17,087 nt of DNA from UBA922 sp035438805 (lineage in GTDB: Bacteria; Patescibacteriota; Patescibacteriia; Magasanikbacterales; UBA922): NCBI GenBank assembly GCA_035438805.1, contig DAORJA010000016.1, positions 1-17,087 of the forward strand. The letters run 5' to 3'. Of this stretch, positions 1-7,812 are shown one piece after another. The number at the start of each line of letters is the position of its first letter. Position 1 is the first letter of the stretch. The translations under genes were made by a program, and so were the position numbers. A model generated the notes under the pieces. That model searched no databases and had not been told where the DNA came from. It saw only the letters and a program-made list of their open reading frames with translations.

Positions 1-212
1 ACATGTTGTTTGAAATCAACCATTCGGTAATATCTTTTTACCCCACCGCCCTGATGTCGCACGGTAATTTTTCCTGTGTTATTTCGACCAGCATGCTTTT
101 TCAATGGAACAATCAATGATTTTTCTGGATTATGTTTGGTAATATCAGAAAAATCCTGAACACTTGAGTTCCGTCGCCCTGCACTGGTTGGTTTATGGAT
201 TTTGATTGGCAT
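1..212 (-). CDS. rplB: 50S ribosomal protein L2, N-terminal part (runs off window)
   Basis: L2 binds 23S rRNA near the peptidyl-transferase centre and is needed for subunit association. The 70 codons visible begin MPIKIHKPTSAGRRNSSV and continue with a DFSDIT segment, KSLIVPLKKHAGRNNTGKIT and VRHQGGGVKRYYR, which is the standard order of the L2 N-terminal domain. The start codon is at 210-212, 31 nt after the rplW stop, with no Shine-Dalgarno sequence in between. It is the fourth gene of the rplC-rplD-rplW-rplB run, in the usual S10-operon order. Only the 5' end is in the window, so the peptidyl-transferase loop region cannot be checked. Confidence 0.95.
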   Translation of the reverse strand, partial: MPIKIHKPTSAGRRNSSVQDFSDITKHNPEKSLIVPLKKHAGRNNTGKITVRHQGGGVKRYYRMVDFKQH

Positions 213-243
213 ACGTAATGGATTCTTCTAAAAAATGTTTAGG

Positions 244-657
244 TTATACACCTTCATGTACACGGATACTATCTCCTTCTTTAAGGATCACGACTGCTTT
301 CTTATAGCTTGATCGTTTTCCAGTAAAGGTTCCAAATCTCACACTTTTTCCTTCTACTCGACTCGTGCGAATTTTATATGGAGCAACGCCGTATACCTGC
401 ACTACCGCGCGTCTGATATCATCTTTAGTAGCGCGTGAGCTTACAACAAAACTATACGATCGTCGTGACTCAAGAATTGCAGCCTTCTCACTAGTGATTG
501 GGCGGATAAGAACTCGAAATGCTGCACCAGTTTGCTTCCCACCAACTACTGCGGCTGTCTTTGGTTCAGCTTTTTTTGTAGTGCGAGCTTTTTTTGGAGC
601 ACTTTTCACTTCAGTAGTATCTGCGGTAGTTTTTGAAAATTTCTTGAGTAAACTCAT
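244..657 (-). CDS. rplW: 50S ribosomal protein L23
   Basis: L23 sits at the polypeptide exit tunnel and forms the docking site for trigger factor and SRP. The recognisable family domain starts near residue 48 (RVLIRPITSEKAAILE), followed by YSFVVSSRATKDDIRRAVVQVYGV and a basic TFTGKRSSYKKAVVIL hairpin near the end. At 137 aa it is about 40 residues longer than typical bacterial L23. The extra length is an N-terminal Lys/Ala/Thr-rich tail (residues 1-46), which is probably disordered and RNA-binding. It starts 4 nt after the rplD stop, so the two are almost certainly translated from one mRNA. No Shine-Dalgarno sequence is visible. Confidence 0.95.
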   Translation of the reverse strand: MSLLKKFSKTTADTTEVKSAPKKARTTKKAEPKTAAVVGGKQTGAAFRVLIRPITSEKAAILESRRSYSFVVSSRATKDDIRRAVVQVYGVAPYKIRTSRVEGKSVRFGTFTGKRSSYKKAVVILKEGDSIRVHEGV

Positions 658-661
658 ATAA

Positions 662-1291
662 TTATTTTACAAATCGTTTTTCAAGTACTGATACTGCATC
701 TTTTGACGCAATGACATACTGATGATGCATTAAGTCAATCACACTCACATCAGCTGCGCGAACTACATCAATATTATGTACATTGCGAGTAGCATTAGTA
801 AGTTCAGGAGTAAATTCAGGAACCAAAAGCATCGTAGTTCTTCCACTTCCAGGAAGCGTATTTCGGAGCTTTGAAACGGTCTGAGATTTTCCTTTGAAAT
901 CAAATGCTTCAACTACAATCAATCGATCGTTCTGAACTTTGTCTGAAAGGCAAGACTTTACTGCACCTGCTTTCATTTTTTTATTGATTTTTTGTGCGTA
1001 GTTTCTTTCACTCAAAGGACCGAAGGTGATTCCTCCACCTCTCCACAACGGAGATCGGATAGAACCATGTCGAGCGCGTCCAGTACCTTTTTGTTTCCAT
1101 GGTTTCTTTCCACCACCACGAACATCTCCACGCATTTTGGTATGTGCAAATGGCTGGCGAGCATTAGCGCGCATTGCGACATATACCTGATGTACCAAAG
1201 ATGAGTTTGTTTTTACACCAAACACAGCTTCATTCACCTGAAGTTCAGATTGCTTTTCTCCTGATTGGTTGTATACGGCTACCTTAGTCAT
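662..1291 (-). CDS. rplD: 50S ribosomal protein L4
   Basis: L4 binds 23S domain I and lines the exit tunnel with a long basic loop. In E. coli it also represses its own S10 operon by acting on the leader. The loop signature is clear at about residues 54-93: GDVRGGGKKPWKQKGTGRAR, then HGSIRSPLWRGGGITFGP. The C-terminal half keeps the Rossmann-like L4 core, with SKLRNTL, RTTMLLVPEF, NVHNIDVVRAADVSVIDL and a final VLEKRF. At 209 aa it is the usual family length. It follows rplC by 24 nt. Because a structured leader with a terminator lies upstream of rplC, L4 is the obvious candidate for a feedback regulator, but that is inference from E. coli. Confidence 0.96.
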   Translation of the reverse strand: MTKVAVYNQSGEKQSELQVNEAVFGVKTNSSLVHQVYVAMRANARQPFAHTKMRGDVRGGGKKPWKQKGTGRARHGSIRSPLWRGGGITFGPLSERNYAQKINKKMKAGAVKSCLSDKVQNDRLIVVEAFDFKGKSQTVSKLRNTLPGSGRTTMLLVPEFTPELTNATRNVHNIDVVRAADVSVIDLMHHQYVIASKDAVSVLEKRFVK

Positions 1292-1315
1292 ACAAATATA
1301 AATGGCTCTAAAAAA

Positions 1316-2026
1316 TTATGCCGTCACTGTTTCTGTCGCAGGTGTATCGCCTACTGGTTCAGAAACAGCTACTTCTGCTACAGGCACTACAGTCTCTTCA
1401 ATCGCAATAGTTCCGTCATTCGTAGAAATATAGAGAAGTCCATTTCGTGCTCCAGGAACCGCTCCTTTAATGAAGAGTTCATGTGCTTCAGGGTGTACCT
1501 CAACGACTTCCAAATTTTTTACCGTTACTTGGTCAGCTCCCATATGTCCTCCCATGCGCATATTCTTGAAAACTCGCTGTACACCACCTGCTCCAATACT
1601 TCCAGGCATACGAAGGTTGTCTTTGTGTCCATGACTAGCAGGACCTCCGGCAAATCCATGGCGCTTTACTACACCCTGGAAACCTTTTCCTTTTGACATA
1701 CCTGTAACCTGTACTTTTTCTCCAGCTGTAAAAATACTTGCATTGAATTGATCACCTTTTTTCAAATTTTCTGATGCACCTCTAAAATCTTTAAGAAATC
1801 GAACAGTTGCCTGTGGATCGTTATGAGCAGTAATACCTTTAAGATGGCCTTTTTCAGATTTACTCAAACGGAACAATTTCTGGCTTCCAAAACCAATTTG
1901 TACTGCACCAGGTTTTACCTGAGTTACAACACAAGGACCTGCCTGAACACGAGTCACAGGAACTACAGTTCCATCAGCTCGAAATACCTGCGTCATTCCA
2001 ATTTTTTTACCAATGATGAATTTCAT
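1316..2026 (-). CDS. rplC: 50S ribosomal protein L3
   Basis: L3 is an early assembly protein of the large subunit and reaches the peptidyl-transferase centre with a long loop. Family signatures are MKFIIGKKIGMTQVF at the N-terminus, VTGMSKGKGFQGVVKRHGF, then GPASHGHKDNLRMPGSIGAG, then KNMRMGGHMGADQVTVKNLEVV. At 236 aa it exceeds the common length of about 210. The surplus is a C-terminal Val/Glu/Thr-rich tail of about 30 residues (IEETVVPVAEVAVSEP and onward), unlike the basic core. It is the first gene after its own promoter (2287-2315) and long structured leader, which separates it from rpsJ. The leader AGGAAG lies over 20 nt from the ATG, too far to serve as a normal Shine-Dalgarno sequence. 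Confidence 0.96.
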   Translation of the reverse strand: MKFIIGKKIGMTQVFRADGTVVPVTRVQAGPCVVTQVKPGAVQIGFGSQKLFRLSKSEKGHLKGITAHNDPQATVRFLKDFRGASENLKKGDQFNASIFTAGEKVQVTGMSKGKGFQGVVKRHGFAGGPASHGHKDNLRMPGSIGAGGVQRVFKNMRMGGHMGADQVTVKNLEVVEVHPEAHELFIKGAVPGARNGLLYISTNDGTIAIEETVVPVAEVAVSEPVGDTPATETVTA

Positions 2027-2047
2027 ACCAGTTTTTGATTTTTGAAA

Positions 2048-2081
2048 ACTTCCTAGTTATTTCTATTAAAAAACTAGAAGT
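2048..2081 (-). promoter_or_regulatory. hairpin just upstream of rplC
   Basis: AACTAGAAGT (2072-2081) and ACTTCCTAGTT (2048-2058) pair over 10 bp with one bulged base, enclosing a 13-nt AT-rich loop. It ends 21 nt from the rplC start codon and contains the only purine-rich stretch (AGGAAG) in that area, which would be buried when folded. It competes for the same strand as the 2121-2131 segment. Confidence 0.5.
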
Positions 2082-2136
2082 AGCGGCGCCACCGAATATA
2101 CATATATATCGAGTGACAATGCTGCTTCTAGCCTCT

Positions 2137-2157
2137 AAAAAACCATAGTACCTATGG
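2137..2157 (-). terminator. intrinsic terminator inside the rplC leader (attenuator candidate)
   Basis: On the minus strand CCATAG-GTA-CTATGG is followed directly by TTTTTT. The stem is 6 bp and AT-containing, so it is weak to moderate. It lies roughly 120-140 nt after the predicted transcription start and over 100 nt before the rplC ATG, which is where a premature-termination site would be expected. Confidence 0.6.
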
Positions 2158-2286
2158 AGTTGTCTAAGGCGTTGTAGTGAATATGTAATGAATACGGACC
2201 TCTTTCTTTTTATACACTATGCCTCGCTTCAGATGTTTTCCCGTAGATGGGATCTTATCTGTGCAAAACCAATGTATGTGGGCTCT

Positions 2287-2315
2287 AGTGTAACCTATCT
2301 TCAAACATCTGTCAA
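2287..2315 (-). promoter_or_regulatory. promoter for rplC-rplD-rplW-rplB
   Basis: Minus-strand TTGACA (2310-2315), a 17-nt spacer and TACACT (2287-2292). The -35 is a perfect consensus. It places the start of transcription at about 2280, giving rplC a leader of about 250 nt and separating the L3 gene cluster transcriptionally from tuf-rpsJ. Confidence 0.7.
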
Positions 2316-2379
2316 GGGCTACTTCGAGCCGTAAAATGCGTATTTTCTTGTGAATGTTAACCGCGTTTATTGTTCCTGG

Positions 2380-2401
2380 AAAAGGGTAGGTGCACCCTTT
2401 T
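2380..2401 (-). terminator. hairpin after rpsJ, probable terminator
   Basis: AAAAGGGT (2380-2387) and ACCCTTTT (2394-2401) form a perfect 8-bp stem with a 6-nt loop, starting 2 nt after the rpsJ stop codon. On the minus strand the stem's own 3' arm supplies the only four Ts, so termination may be partial. It separates rpsJ from the new promoter in front of rplC. Confidence 0.45.
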
Positions 2402-2403
2402 AT

Positions 2404-2745
2404 TTACATCATTTTTATCTCCACATCAACACCACTAGGCAAATTGAGGTTCATGAGAGCATCAATTGCTTTAGGACTTGGAGAATGGATATCGAGAAGA
2501 CGTTTATGTGTGCGCATTTCAAACTGTTCTTGTGCAGTCTTGTGCACAAATGTTGCGCGGTTCACACTATACTTCTGAATATGTGTTGGAAGTGGAACTG
2601 GACCTACTACTTTTGCGCCATTGCGCTCAGCAGTATCAATAATGGTTTTCGTTGCACCATCAATGATCTTATGATCATAGGCTTTGATTTTTACTCGTAC
2701 GCGTGGACCAACTTCTTCTGTTTTTTTGACTGGTGTAGTGACCAT
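2404..2745 (-). CDS. rpsJ: 30S ribosomal protein S10
   Basis: S10 is a 30S head protein and, as NusE, pairs with NusB at boxA during rRNA antitermination. The protein shows RVRVKIKAYDHKIIDGATKTI, then VVGPVPLPTHIQKYSVNRATFVHK, then EQFEMRTHKRLLDIHSPSPKAIDALMNLNLPSGVDVEIK, the complete S10 fold including the long loop. It has 113 aa, about 10 more than usual, as a short N-terminal tail before RVRVKI. It lies 60 nt after tuf with only a T-tract-poor hairpin between them, so tuf-rpsJ probably form one transcript. A promoter and hairpin then separate it from rplC, although S10 and L3 are normally co-transcribed. A boxA-like element in the 16S leader of this window is a likely site of its NusE role. 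Confidence 0.96.
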   Translation of the reverse strand: MVTTPVKKTEEVGPRVRVKIKAYDHKIIDGATKTIIDTAERNGAKVVGPVPLPTHIQKYSVNRATFVHKTAQEQFEMRTHKRLLDIHSPSPKAIDALMNLNLPSGVDVEIKMM

Positions 2746-2768
2746 AAAAATGAGCTAATAAAAGGGCA

Positions 2769-2795
2769 ACCCAGCCCCCGATTAGAGGGCTGGGT
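2769..2795 (-). terminator. tuf-rpsJ intergenic hairpin (processing site or weak terminator)
   Basis: ACCCAGCCC (2769-2777) and GGGCTGGGT (2787-2795) form a perfect GC-rich 9-bp stem with a 9-nt loop, 11 nt after the tuf stop. In the minus direction only TTGCCCTTTT follows, so it is not a full intrinsic terminator. It more likely stabilises the tuf mRNA 3' end or lowers read-through into rpsJ, consistent with EF-Tu being needed in excess of S10. Confidence 0.5.
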
Positions 2796-2805
2796 AATTA
2801 ATAGG

Positions 2806-3996
2806 TTAGGTAAGAATCTTAGTTACAACTCCTGCTCCTACAGTTCTTCCACCTTCGCGGATAGCGAAGCGCATTTGCTCTTCGATAGCTACAGGAACAA
2901 TAAGTTTGATTTTAACATTAACAGTATCTCCTGGCATTACCATTTCAGTTCCCTCAGGAAGGGTTACTTCTCCAGTAACGTCAGTTGTTCGGATGTAAAA
3001 CTGAGGCTTATATCCATTGAAGAATGGTTTGTGTCGTCCACCTTCTTCTTTGGTAAGCGCGTATACTTCAGCTTCTACTTCAGTATGAGGTTTGATTGAG
3101 CCAATTTTAGCGAGTACCATACCACGTTCTACTTCTTCTTTCTTGGTACCACGAAGAAGAATTCCGGCATTGTCTCCTGCTTGACCTTGCTGCAATGACT
3201 TGTTGAACATTTCAACTCCGGTCACAGTAGTCTTCATGGTTTCAGGGCGCATTCCCACGATCTCGATTTCGTCACCGATTTTGATAACACCACGTTCAAT
3301 ACGACCAGTAACTACGGTTCCACGTCCTTCAATTGAGAACACGTCTTCTACTGGCATGAAGAAGTTTTTATCAAGATCACGAACTGGATCTGGAATATAG
3401 TCATCAAGAGTCTTCAAGAGATCGAGAATTGGCTTAGCCGCTTCAGGATCGTTTGGATTTTCAAGAGCTTTGAGTGAAGAACCACGAACAATTGGAGTAG
3501 TGTCTCCAGGGAAGTTGTATTTCTTCAAAAGATCGCGAACTTCCTCTTCCACGAGGTCTATAAGTTCAGGATCACTTACTTGGTCAACTTTGTTAAGATA
3601 TACCACAATGTAAGGTACACCTACCTGTCGCGCGAGCAAGATGTGTTCGCGTGTCTGAGGCATCGGACCGTCAGCAGCTGAAACTACGAGAATAGCTCCA
3701 TCCATCTGAGCAGCACCAGTGATCATGTTTTTTACATAATCGGCATGACCTGGACAATCTACGTGTGCGTAGTGTCTCTTTTCAGTTTCGTATTCCACGT
3801 GTGCAGTAGCAATGGTGATACCACGAGCTTTTTCCTCAGGAGCCGCGTCGATTTCATCAACGTTTTTTGCCTGAGCAGCCAAGCCATGAGCTGCTGCAAC
3901 CTTAAGGATTGCTGCAGTCGTAGTGGTTTTACCGTGGTCTACGTGACCAATGGTTCCCACATTCACATGCGGTTTGTTTCTTAGAAATTCTGCCAT
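2806..3996 (-). CDS. tuf: translation elongation factor Tu
   Basis: EF-Tu is a GTPase that delivers aminoacyl-tRNA to the ribosomal A site. The protein has 396 aa, the standard length. It shows the P-loop GHVDHGKT (residues 18-25), RGITI in switch I, DCPGH in switch II, NKVD for guanine recognition and a GSSLKAL G5 region. Domain 2 includes SIEGRGTVVTGRIERG. Domain 3 includes KPFFNGYKPQFYIRTTDVTGEV, followed by the C-terminal AIREGGRTVGAGVVTKI. It has its own strong promoter (4106-4134) with a leader of about 100 nt and is followed by rpsJ. It is separated in this window from the rpsL-rpsG-fusA operon, where tuf often lies. The ATG at 3994-3996 has no Shine-Dalgarno sequence. Confidence 0.98.
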   Translation of the reverse strand: MAEFLRNKPHVNVGTIGHVDHGKTTTTAAILKVAAAHGLAAQAKNVDEIDAAPEEKARGITIATAHVEYETEKRHYAHVDCPGHADYVKNMITGAAQMDGAILVVSAADGPMPQTREHILLARQVGVPYIVVYLNKVDQVSDPELIDLVEEEVRDLLKKYNFPGDTTPIVRGSSLKALENPNDPEAAKPILDLLKTLDDYIPDPVRDLDKNFFMPVEDVFSIEGRGTVVTGRIERGVIKIGDEIEIVGMRPETMKTTVTGVEMFNKSLQQGQAGDNAGILLRGTKKEEVERGMVLAKIGSIKPHTEVEAEVYALTKEEGGRHKPFFNGYKPQFYIRTTDVTGEVTLPEGTEMVMPGDTVNVKIKLIVPVAIEEQMRFAIREGGRTVGAGVVTKILT

Positions 3997-4105
3997 ATCT
4001 TACTATGGTGTTCCCCGCACTACTACTGAGTGGTCAGAGTAGATTTGTATCCAGCGGTTATATTATGATAAATATATAAAAAAGTTGCTTCGATTTGCGA
4101 GGGTG

Positions 4106-4134
4106 ATTATACGTCAGATAATAAAATTCGTCAA
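4106..4134 (-). promoter_or_regulatory. promoter for tuf-rpsJ
   Basis: Minus-strand TTGACG (4129-4134), a 17-nt spacer and a perfect TATAAT (4106-4111). The predicted start is near 4100, giving a tuf leader of about 100 nt. It is one of the best sigma70-type promoters in the window, fitting the abundance of EF-Tu. Confidence 0.75.
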
Positions 4135-4181
4135 GAGGGTGTCCCTGGGGATTACCTGGGGAAAATTATCATCAGGAATAA

Positions 4182-4799
4182 CTAGGATGCAGGCTCTTCA
4201 AAGAATACTGCATCATCATCGTCATTATCGAGCCCTGGCTCATCTTCAAGTAGAGGGGTTGGAGCCATTTTTTCAGGAGATAGAGAAGAAAAATTGGATG
4301 AAAATGATGGTTTGGTGAATTCTGTAGCAGGAGTAGGAACCTGCTCCTGAACTGGAACATACGTGTGTATTGGATCTTCTTCTTCCAAATCTTTCGAAGT
4401 GCTATGATCAAGACGAACACCTCGCCTATCAGTAATAAGGTCACTCACTCGATGCCAATCAGTGTGATGAGCATAATCTTCTTCAAATGGATCAGGTAAC
4501 GGTTCATCTGCAAGCTGGTCTTCGAGAAGTGCAGCTTGCTTATCACGTGCATTTAACTCCTGATAGGATCTCCAAATTGCAATATCACGGTTAATCTTGT
4601 CAATCAATTCTCGCTCAGACATTTCTTCAAGTAAGTATTCATCGTAGTCGCTGCGGGAAACTTGATCAGAAGACCGAAGTTCTTCGTACTGCCCAAATGG
4701 TAATACAACTAAATCATGCTCTTCGTTTGGGTCATGTATAATAACCGTATCCCCTGTTTTTTTCGAAAGCGAAAGTATCCGGTTGAGTCTATCAATCAT
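4182..4799 (-). CDS. conserved-looking acidic protein of unknown function
   Basis: The product has 205 aa with no family I can name. The N-terminal 40 residues (MIDRLNRILSLSKKTGDTV, then IIHDPNEEHDLVVLPFGQYEELR) look like a compact alpha/beta unit, followed by an acidic helical stretch (DEYLLEEMSERELIDKINRD). The last 80 residues are Pro/Ser/Thr/Asp-rich and low-complexity (DNDDDDAVFFEEPAS at the end), probably disordered. I chose the ATG at 4797-4799. The frame stays open to an ATG at 4866-4868, but a strong promoter (-10 at 4839-4844) lies inside that stretch, so the longer form could not be translated from that transcript. The gene stands alone upstream of tuf. No signal peptide or membrane segment is seen. 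It may be a regulator or adaptor; I have no evidence for either. Confidence 0.75.
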   Translation of the reverse strand: MIDRLNRILSLSKKTGDTVIIHDPNEEHDLVVLPFGQYEELRSSDQVSRSDYDEYLLEEMSERELIDKINRDIAIWRSYQELNARDKQAALLEDQLADEPLPDPFEEDYAHHTDWHRVSDLITDRRGVRLDHSTSKDLEEEDPIHTYVPVQEQVPTPATEFTKPSFSSNFSSLSPEKMAPTPLLEDEPGLDNDDDDAVFFEEPAS

Positions 4800-4838
4800 A
4801 GGATAAATTAATAGTAAATTGGGAGGGATAGTACAGTG

Positions 4839-4868
4839 ATTATACCCAGCCCAGAGATACCCTGTCAA
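4839..4868 (-). promoter_or_regulatory. promoter for the acidic protein gene
   Basis: Minus-strand TTGACA (4863-4868), an 18-nt spacer and TATAAT (4839-4844), both perfect hexamers. The start falls near 4832, about 33 nt before the chosen ATG. It is back to back with the plus-strand promoter at 4914-4942. Confidence 0.75.
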
Positions 4869-4913
4869 ACCATGGTGTATGCCAAGAAAAAATCATTTAT
4901 CCACCAAAAAATA

Positions 4914-4942
4914 TTGACGTTAATCTGAAAAAATAATACAAT
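4914..4942 (+). promoter_or_regulatory. promoter for the GC-rich micro-ORF cassette
   Basis: TTGACG (4914-4919), a 17-nt spacer and TACAAT (4937-4942) on the plus strand. Transcription would start near 4950 and run through two possible small ORFs to the terminator at 5297-5318. It is divergent from the promoter at 4839-4868, about 45 bp away. Confidence 0.65.
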
Positions 4943-5006
4943 GATCGTCTGTTCTTTTTTGGTTTAAGGTATGTTGTATGGAAAATTAGTCCGATGAGGA
5001 GCAAGG

Positions 5007-5078
5007 GTGGATGAACCATTAATCACTCTTTCTCCTGACCGGACAGGATTGCCTGTACGATACTCAGGAAATTCCTGA
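5007..5078 (+). CDS. possible 23-aa upstream ORF (GTG start)
   Basis: A GTG at 5007 is preceded by GAGGAG with a 6-nt gap and opens a 23-codon frame that reads MDEPLITLSPDRTGLPVRYS and ends G-N-S. Nothing identifies it. It overlaps a series of alternating CCTG/CAGG segments that can fold in several ways, so it may be a translated leader whose ribosome traffic affects the downstream small ORF, or simply untranslated RNA. Its support is the Shine-Dalgarno sequence, which most real housekeeping genes here lack. Confidence 0.3.
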   Translation: MDEPLITLSPDRTGLPVRYSGNS

Positions 5079-5107
5079 AACCTTAATCGTCACTAAGGAG
5101 AGAACCG

Positions 5108-5209
5108 ATGACCCAAAAACAGAAAGTGGTGGGCCATTCCATCGTATGGGGACACCTCGTCCTCCAAATCATGATGGTCGTGGCCGCAGCCACACATAAG
5201 CTGACCTGA
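5108..5209 (+). CDS. 33-aa putative single-span membrane microprotein
   Basis: The product is 33 aa: a polar start MTQKQK, then a continuous hydrophobic stretch VVGHSIVWGHLVLQIMMVV plus AAA, long enough for one membrane helix, then a short THKLT tail. Two histidines fall inside the stretch. The ATG at 5108 has a strong AAGGAG seven nt upstream. The ORF sits on its own transcript (promoter 4914-4942, terminator 5297-5318) and is GC-richer than its neighbours. The leader contains TCTCCT (5031-5036), which can pair with AGGAGA at the ribosome site. A long UUCG-capped hairpin follows the stop. No known family is recognised. The combination of promoter, Shine-Dalgarno site and terminator is why I call it real. 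Confidence 0.6.
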   Translation: MTQKQKVVGHSIVWGHLVLQIMMVVAAATHKLT

Positions 5210-5228
5210 GTCAACCGAGTTCTGAAGC

Positions 5229-5278
5229 TTCGTCCGATTTCCGGCCCCCTCCTTCGGGAGGGTGGCCTCTCGGACGAA
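5229..5278 (+). repeat. long GC-rich UUCG hairpin downstream of the microprotein ORF
   Basis: TTCGTCCGA (5229-5237) pairs perfectly with TCGGACGAA (5270-5278). Inside, GGCC (5243-5246) pairs with GGCC (5264-5267) and CCCTCC (5247-5252) with GGAGGG (5257-5262), around a TTCG tetraloop, with a single bulged T. On the plus strand A-rich sequence follows, so it is not itself an intrinsic terminator. It could protect the mRNA 3' end or be a functional RNA element. Confidence 0.75.
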
Positions 5279-5296
5279 AAAAACAAACAAAAAAAG

Positions 5297-5318
5297 AAAA
5301 CGCGTAACAGCGTTTTTT
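5297..5318. terminator. bidirectional intrinsic terminator
   Basis: AAAACGC (5297-5303), a 6-nt loop and GCGTTTT (5310-5316) followed by further Ts on the plus strand. On the minus strand the same stem is followed by TTTTCTTTTTTTG. It ends both the micro-ORF transcript and the convergent reductase gene at 5330-5851. Confidence 0.75.
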
Positions 5319-5329
5319 GTTTATGCACA

Positions 5330-5851
5330 CTATTTTAGCACCCGATATTTTAAAGATAAAATTCCTTTTTCCAACTGGGTCGAGGAGATAAGCTCAAGTC
5401 GTTGTTCAAAGTCATACGGAACAAACAACGGAATCCCTGTGCCTACAACCACCGGCTCCACGTTCATAATAATTTCATCTATTAAATTACCGCGTATGAA
5501 TGCACTATTCACGTGGGATCCTCCGCTTAACAGTACGGTTTCAAATTTTTTTTCTTGTAAAATAAAAATACCCTCGTGAGGTGATGAAACAAGTGTATAC
5601 CCATCCTTTATGGGGTACGTCTTATCATGCGATAAAATCATTTTTTGATCAATTCCCAAATTATCAAAGCTGTACTCAGGACCCCACGCTTCGACTGCTT
5701 CATAAGTTTTAATACCAACGATAAGGTTGTTATATTCTTTTGAGAGAGCGCAAAAATGCTGCCAATTTTCAAGGGAAATAAAATCCTCATTACCATCTGG
5801 TCGAGCCATGTACCCATTGATTGATACTGCGATATGTAGAACCACTTTCAT
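5330..5851 (-). CDS. dihydrofolate reductase / RibD C-terminal family reductase
   Basis: The protein has 173 aa and the layout of the DHFR-like RibD_C family: N-terminal LHIAVSINGYMARPDG (substrate-side loop with the S-x-D/N-G pattern), NLIVGIKTYE after about residue 40, and the nucleotide-binding segment TVLLSGGSHVNSAFIRG, LIDEIIMNVEPVVVGTGIPLF. Members are NADPH-dependent reductases of pteridine- or pyrimidine-type substrates. In riboflavin synthesis the domain reduces a ribosylamino-pyrimidine, but stand-alone copies often have unknown substrates, so a specific role is not claimed. It ends against the bidirectional terminator at 5297-5318. No convincing -35 is visible upstream. No rib genes are nearby. 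Confidence 0.85.
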   Translation of the reverse strand: MKVVLHIAVSINGYMARPDGNEDFISLENWQHFCALSKEYNNLIVGIKTYEAVEAWGPEYSFDNLGIDQKMILSHDKTYPIKDGYTLVSSPHEGIFILQEKKFETVLLSGGSHVNSAFIRGNLIDEIIMNVEPVVVGTGIPLFVPYDFEQRLELISSTQLEKGILSLKYRVLK

Positions 5852-5909
5852 ACAGTATAAAAAATGTATACAGATACTCTAGCACAGTAATTAAAATAAA
5901 GCACTAAAT

Positions 5910-5937
5910 AAAAAACATCCTTAATGGGATGTTTTTT
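5910..5937 (-). terminator. terminator of the 16S rRNA transcript
   Basis: AAAAAACATCC (5910-5920), a 6-nt loop and GGATGTTTTTT (5927-5937) form an 11-bp stem. On the minus strand it ends in a run of six Ts. It lies about 140 nt past the 16S 3' end and just beyond the processing stem, so transcription of the rRNA unit stops here with no 23S, tRNA or 5S gene. Confidence 0.8.
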
Positions 5938-5950
5938 ATTTTGAAGATGA

Positions 5951-5975
5951 TTCACTTAATACATGTGACAAAAAC
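5951..5975 (-). promoter_or_regulatory. 16S precursor processing stem, trailer arm
   Basis: These 25 nt are complementary to 7711-7735 in the 16S leader at 23 of 25 positions. The two arms bracket the whole 16S gene, as expected for the RNase III stem of pre-16S rRNA. Confidence 0.75.
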
Positions 5976-6077
5976 ACAATTGAATGTTTTCTTATACTTA
6001 GAACTGGCCAGATCATACTCTTGCGAGTGTAATACTGACTTTGGATATATTCTAACTTTCGTTAGAATTGACTCCAG

Positions 6078-7581
<1,504 letters not shown>

Positions 7582-7710
7582 TTGAGTTATTTTCTCCGAA
7601 GAGAAAATTAGTGTTTGATTGTAATCAACATATTTACTCAAAAATATGTGTGATTCTCATATACTAGATTAAGCATATGAGTTAGCTCTAAGAAAATAGA
7701 CAATCAATCG

Positions 7711-7735
7711 GTTTTTGTCACGTGTATTACGTGAA
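7711..7735 (-). promoter_or_regulatory. 16S precursor processing stem, leader arm
   Basis: The minus-strand sequence TTCACGTAATACACGTGACA plus AAAAC pairs with the trailer arm at 5951-5975, with two mismatches in 25. It lies 130 nt before the mature 16S 5' end. Confidence 0.75.
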
Positions 7736-7812
7736 CTTGTTGTGCATCCTCTTGGTAGAGCCTGGCACAACACCGTATTAATTATTTTTGCTGTATTGTT
7801 GTTTCACATCTT

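Larger units (their letters stand above)
2027..2286 (-). promoter_or_regulatory. rplC mRNA leader with attenuator-like structures
   Basis: This is about 250 nt of untranslated leader between the rplC promoter and the rplC ATG. It holds an intrinsic terminator-type hairpin (2137-2157) and two competing helices. The segment at 2074-2084 can pair with 2048-2058 next to rplC (10 bp with one bulge). It can instead pair with 2121-2131 (10 of 11 positions), just downstream of the terminator in the RNA. No open reading frame of note is seen. The layout resembles the E. coli S10 leader controlled by L4, but is moved from in front of rpsJ to in front of rplC. Structures were read by eye; the function is inferred. 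Confidence 0.6.

Noticed and set aside
4138..4162. Repeated CCTGGGGA/CCTGGGGA near the end of the acidic gene
   Set aside because: It is a two-copy direct repeat with no inverted arm of useful length and no T-run, so it is not a terminator or array.
4797..4868. Longer start (4866-4868) for the acidic protein
   Set aside because: The -10 box of its promoter lies downstream of that ATG, so it would not be in the mRNA.
5083..5328. Minus-strand frames of 65-81 aa across the micro-ORF cassette
   Set aside because: They run through the terminator and the UUCG hairpin and are antisense to the ORF with a strong Shine-Dalgarno site.
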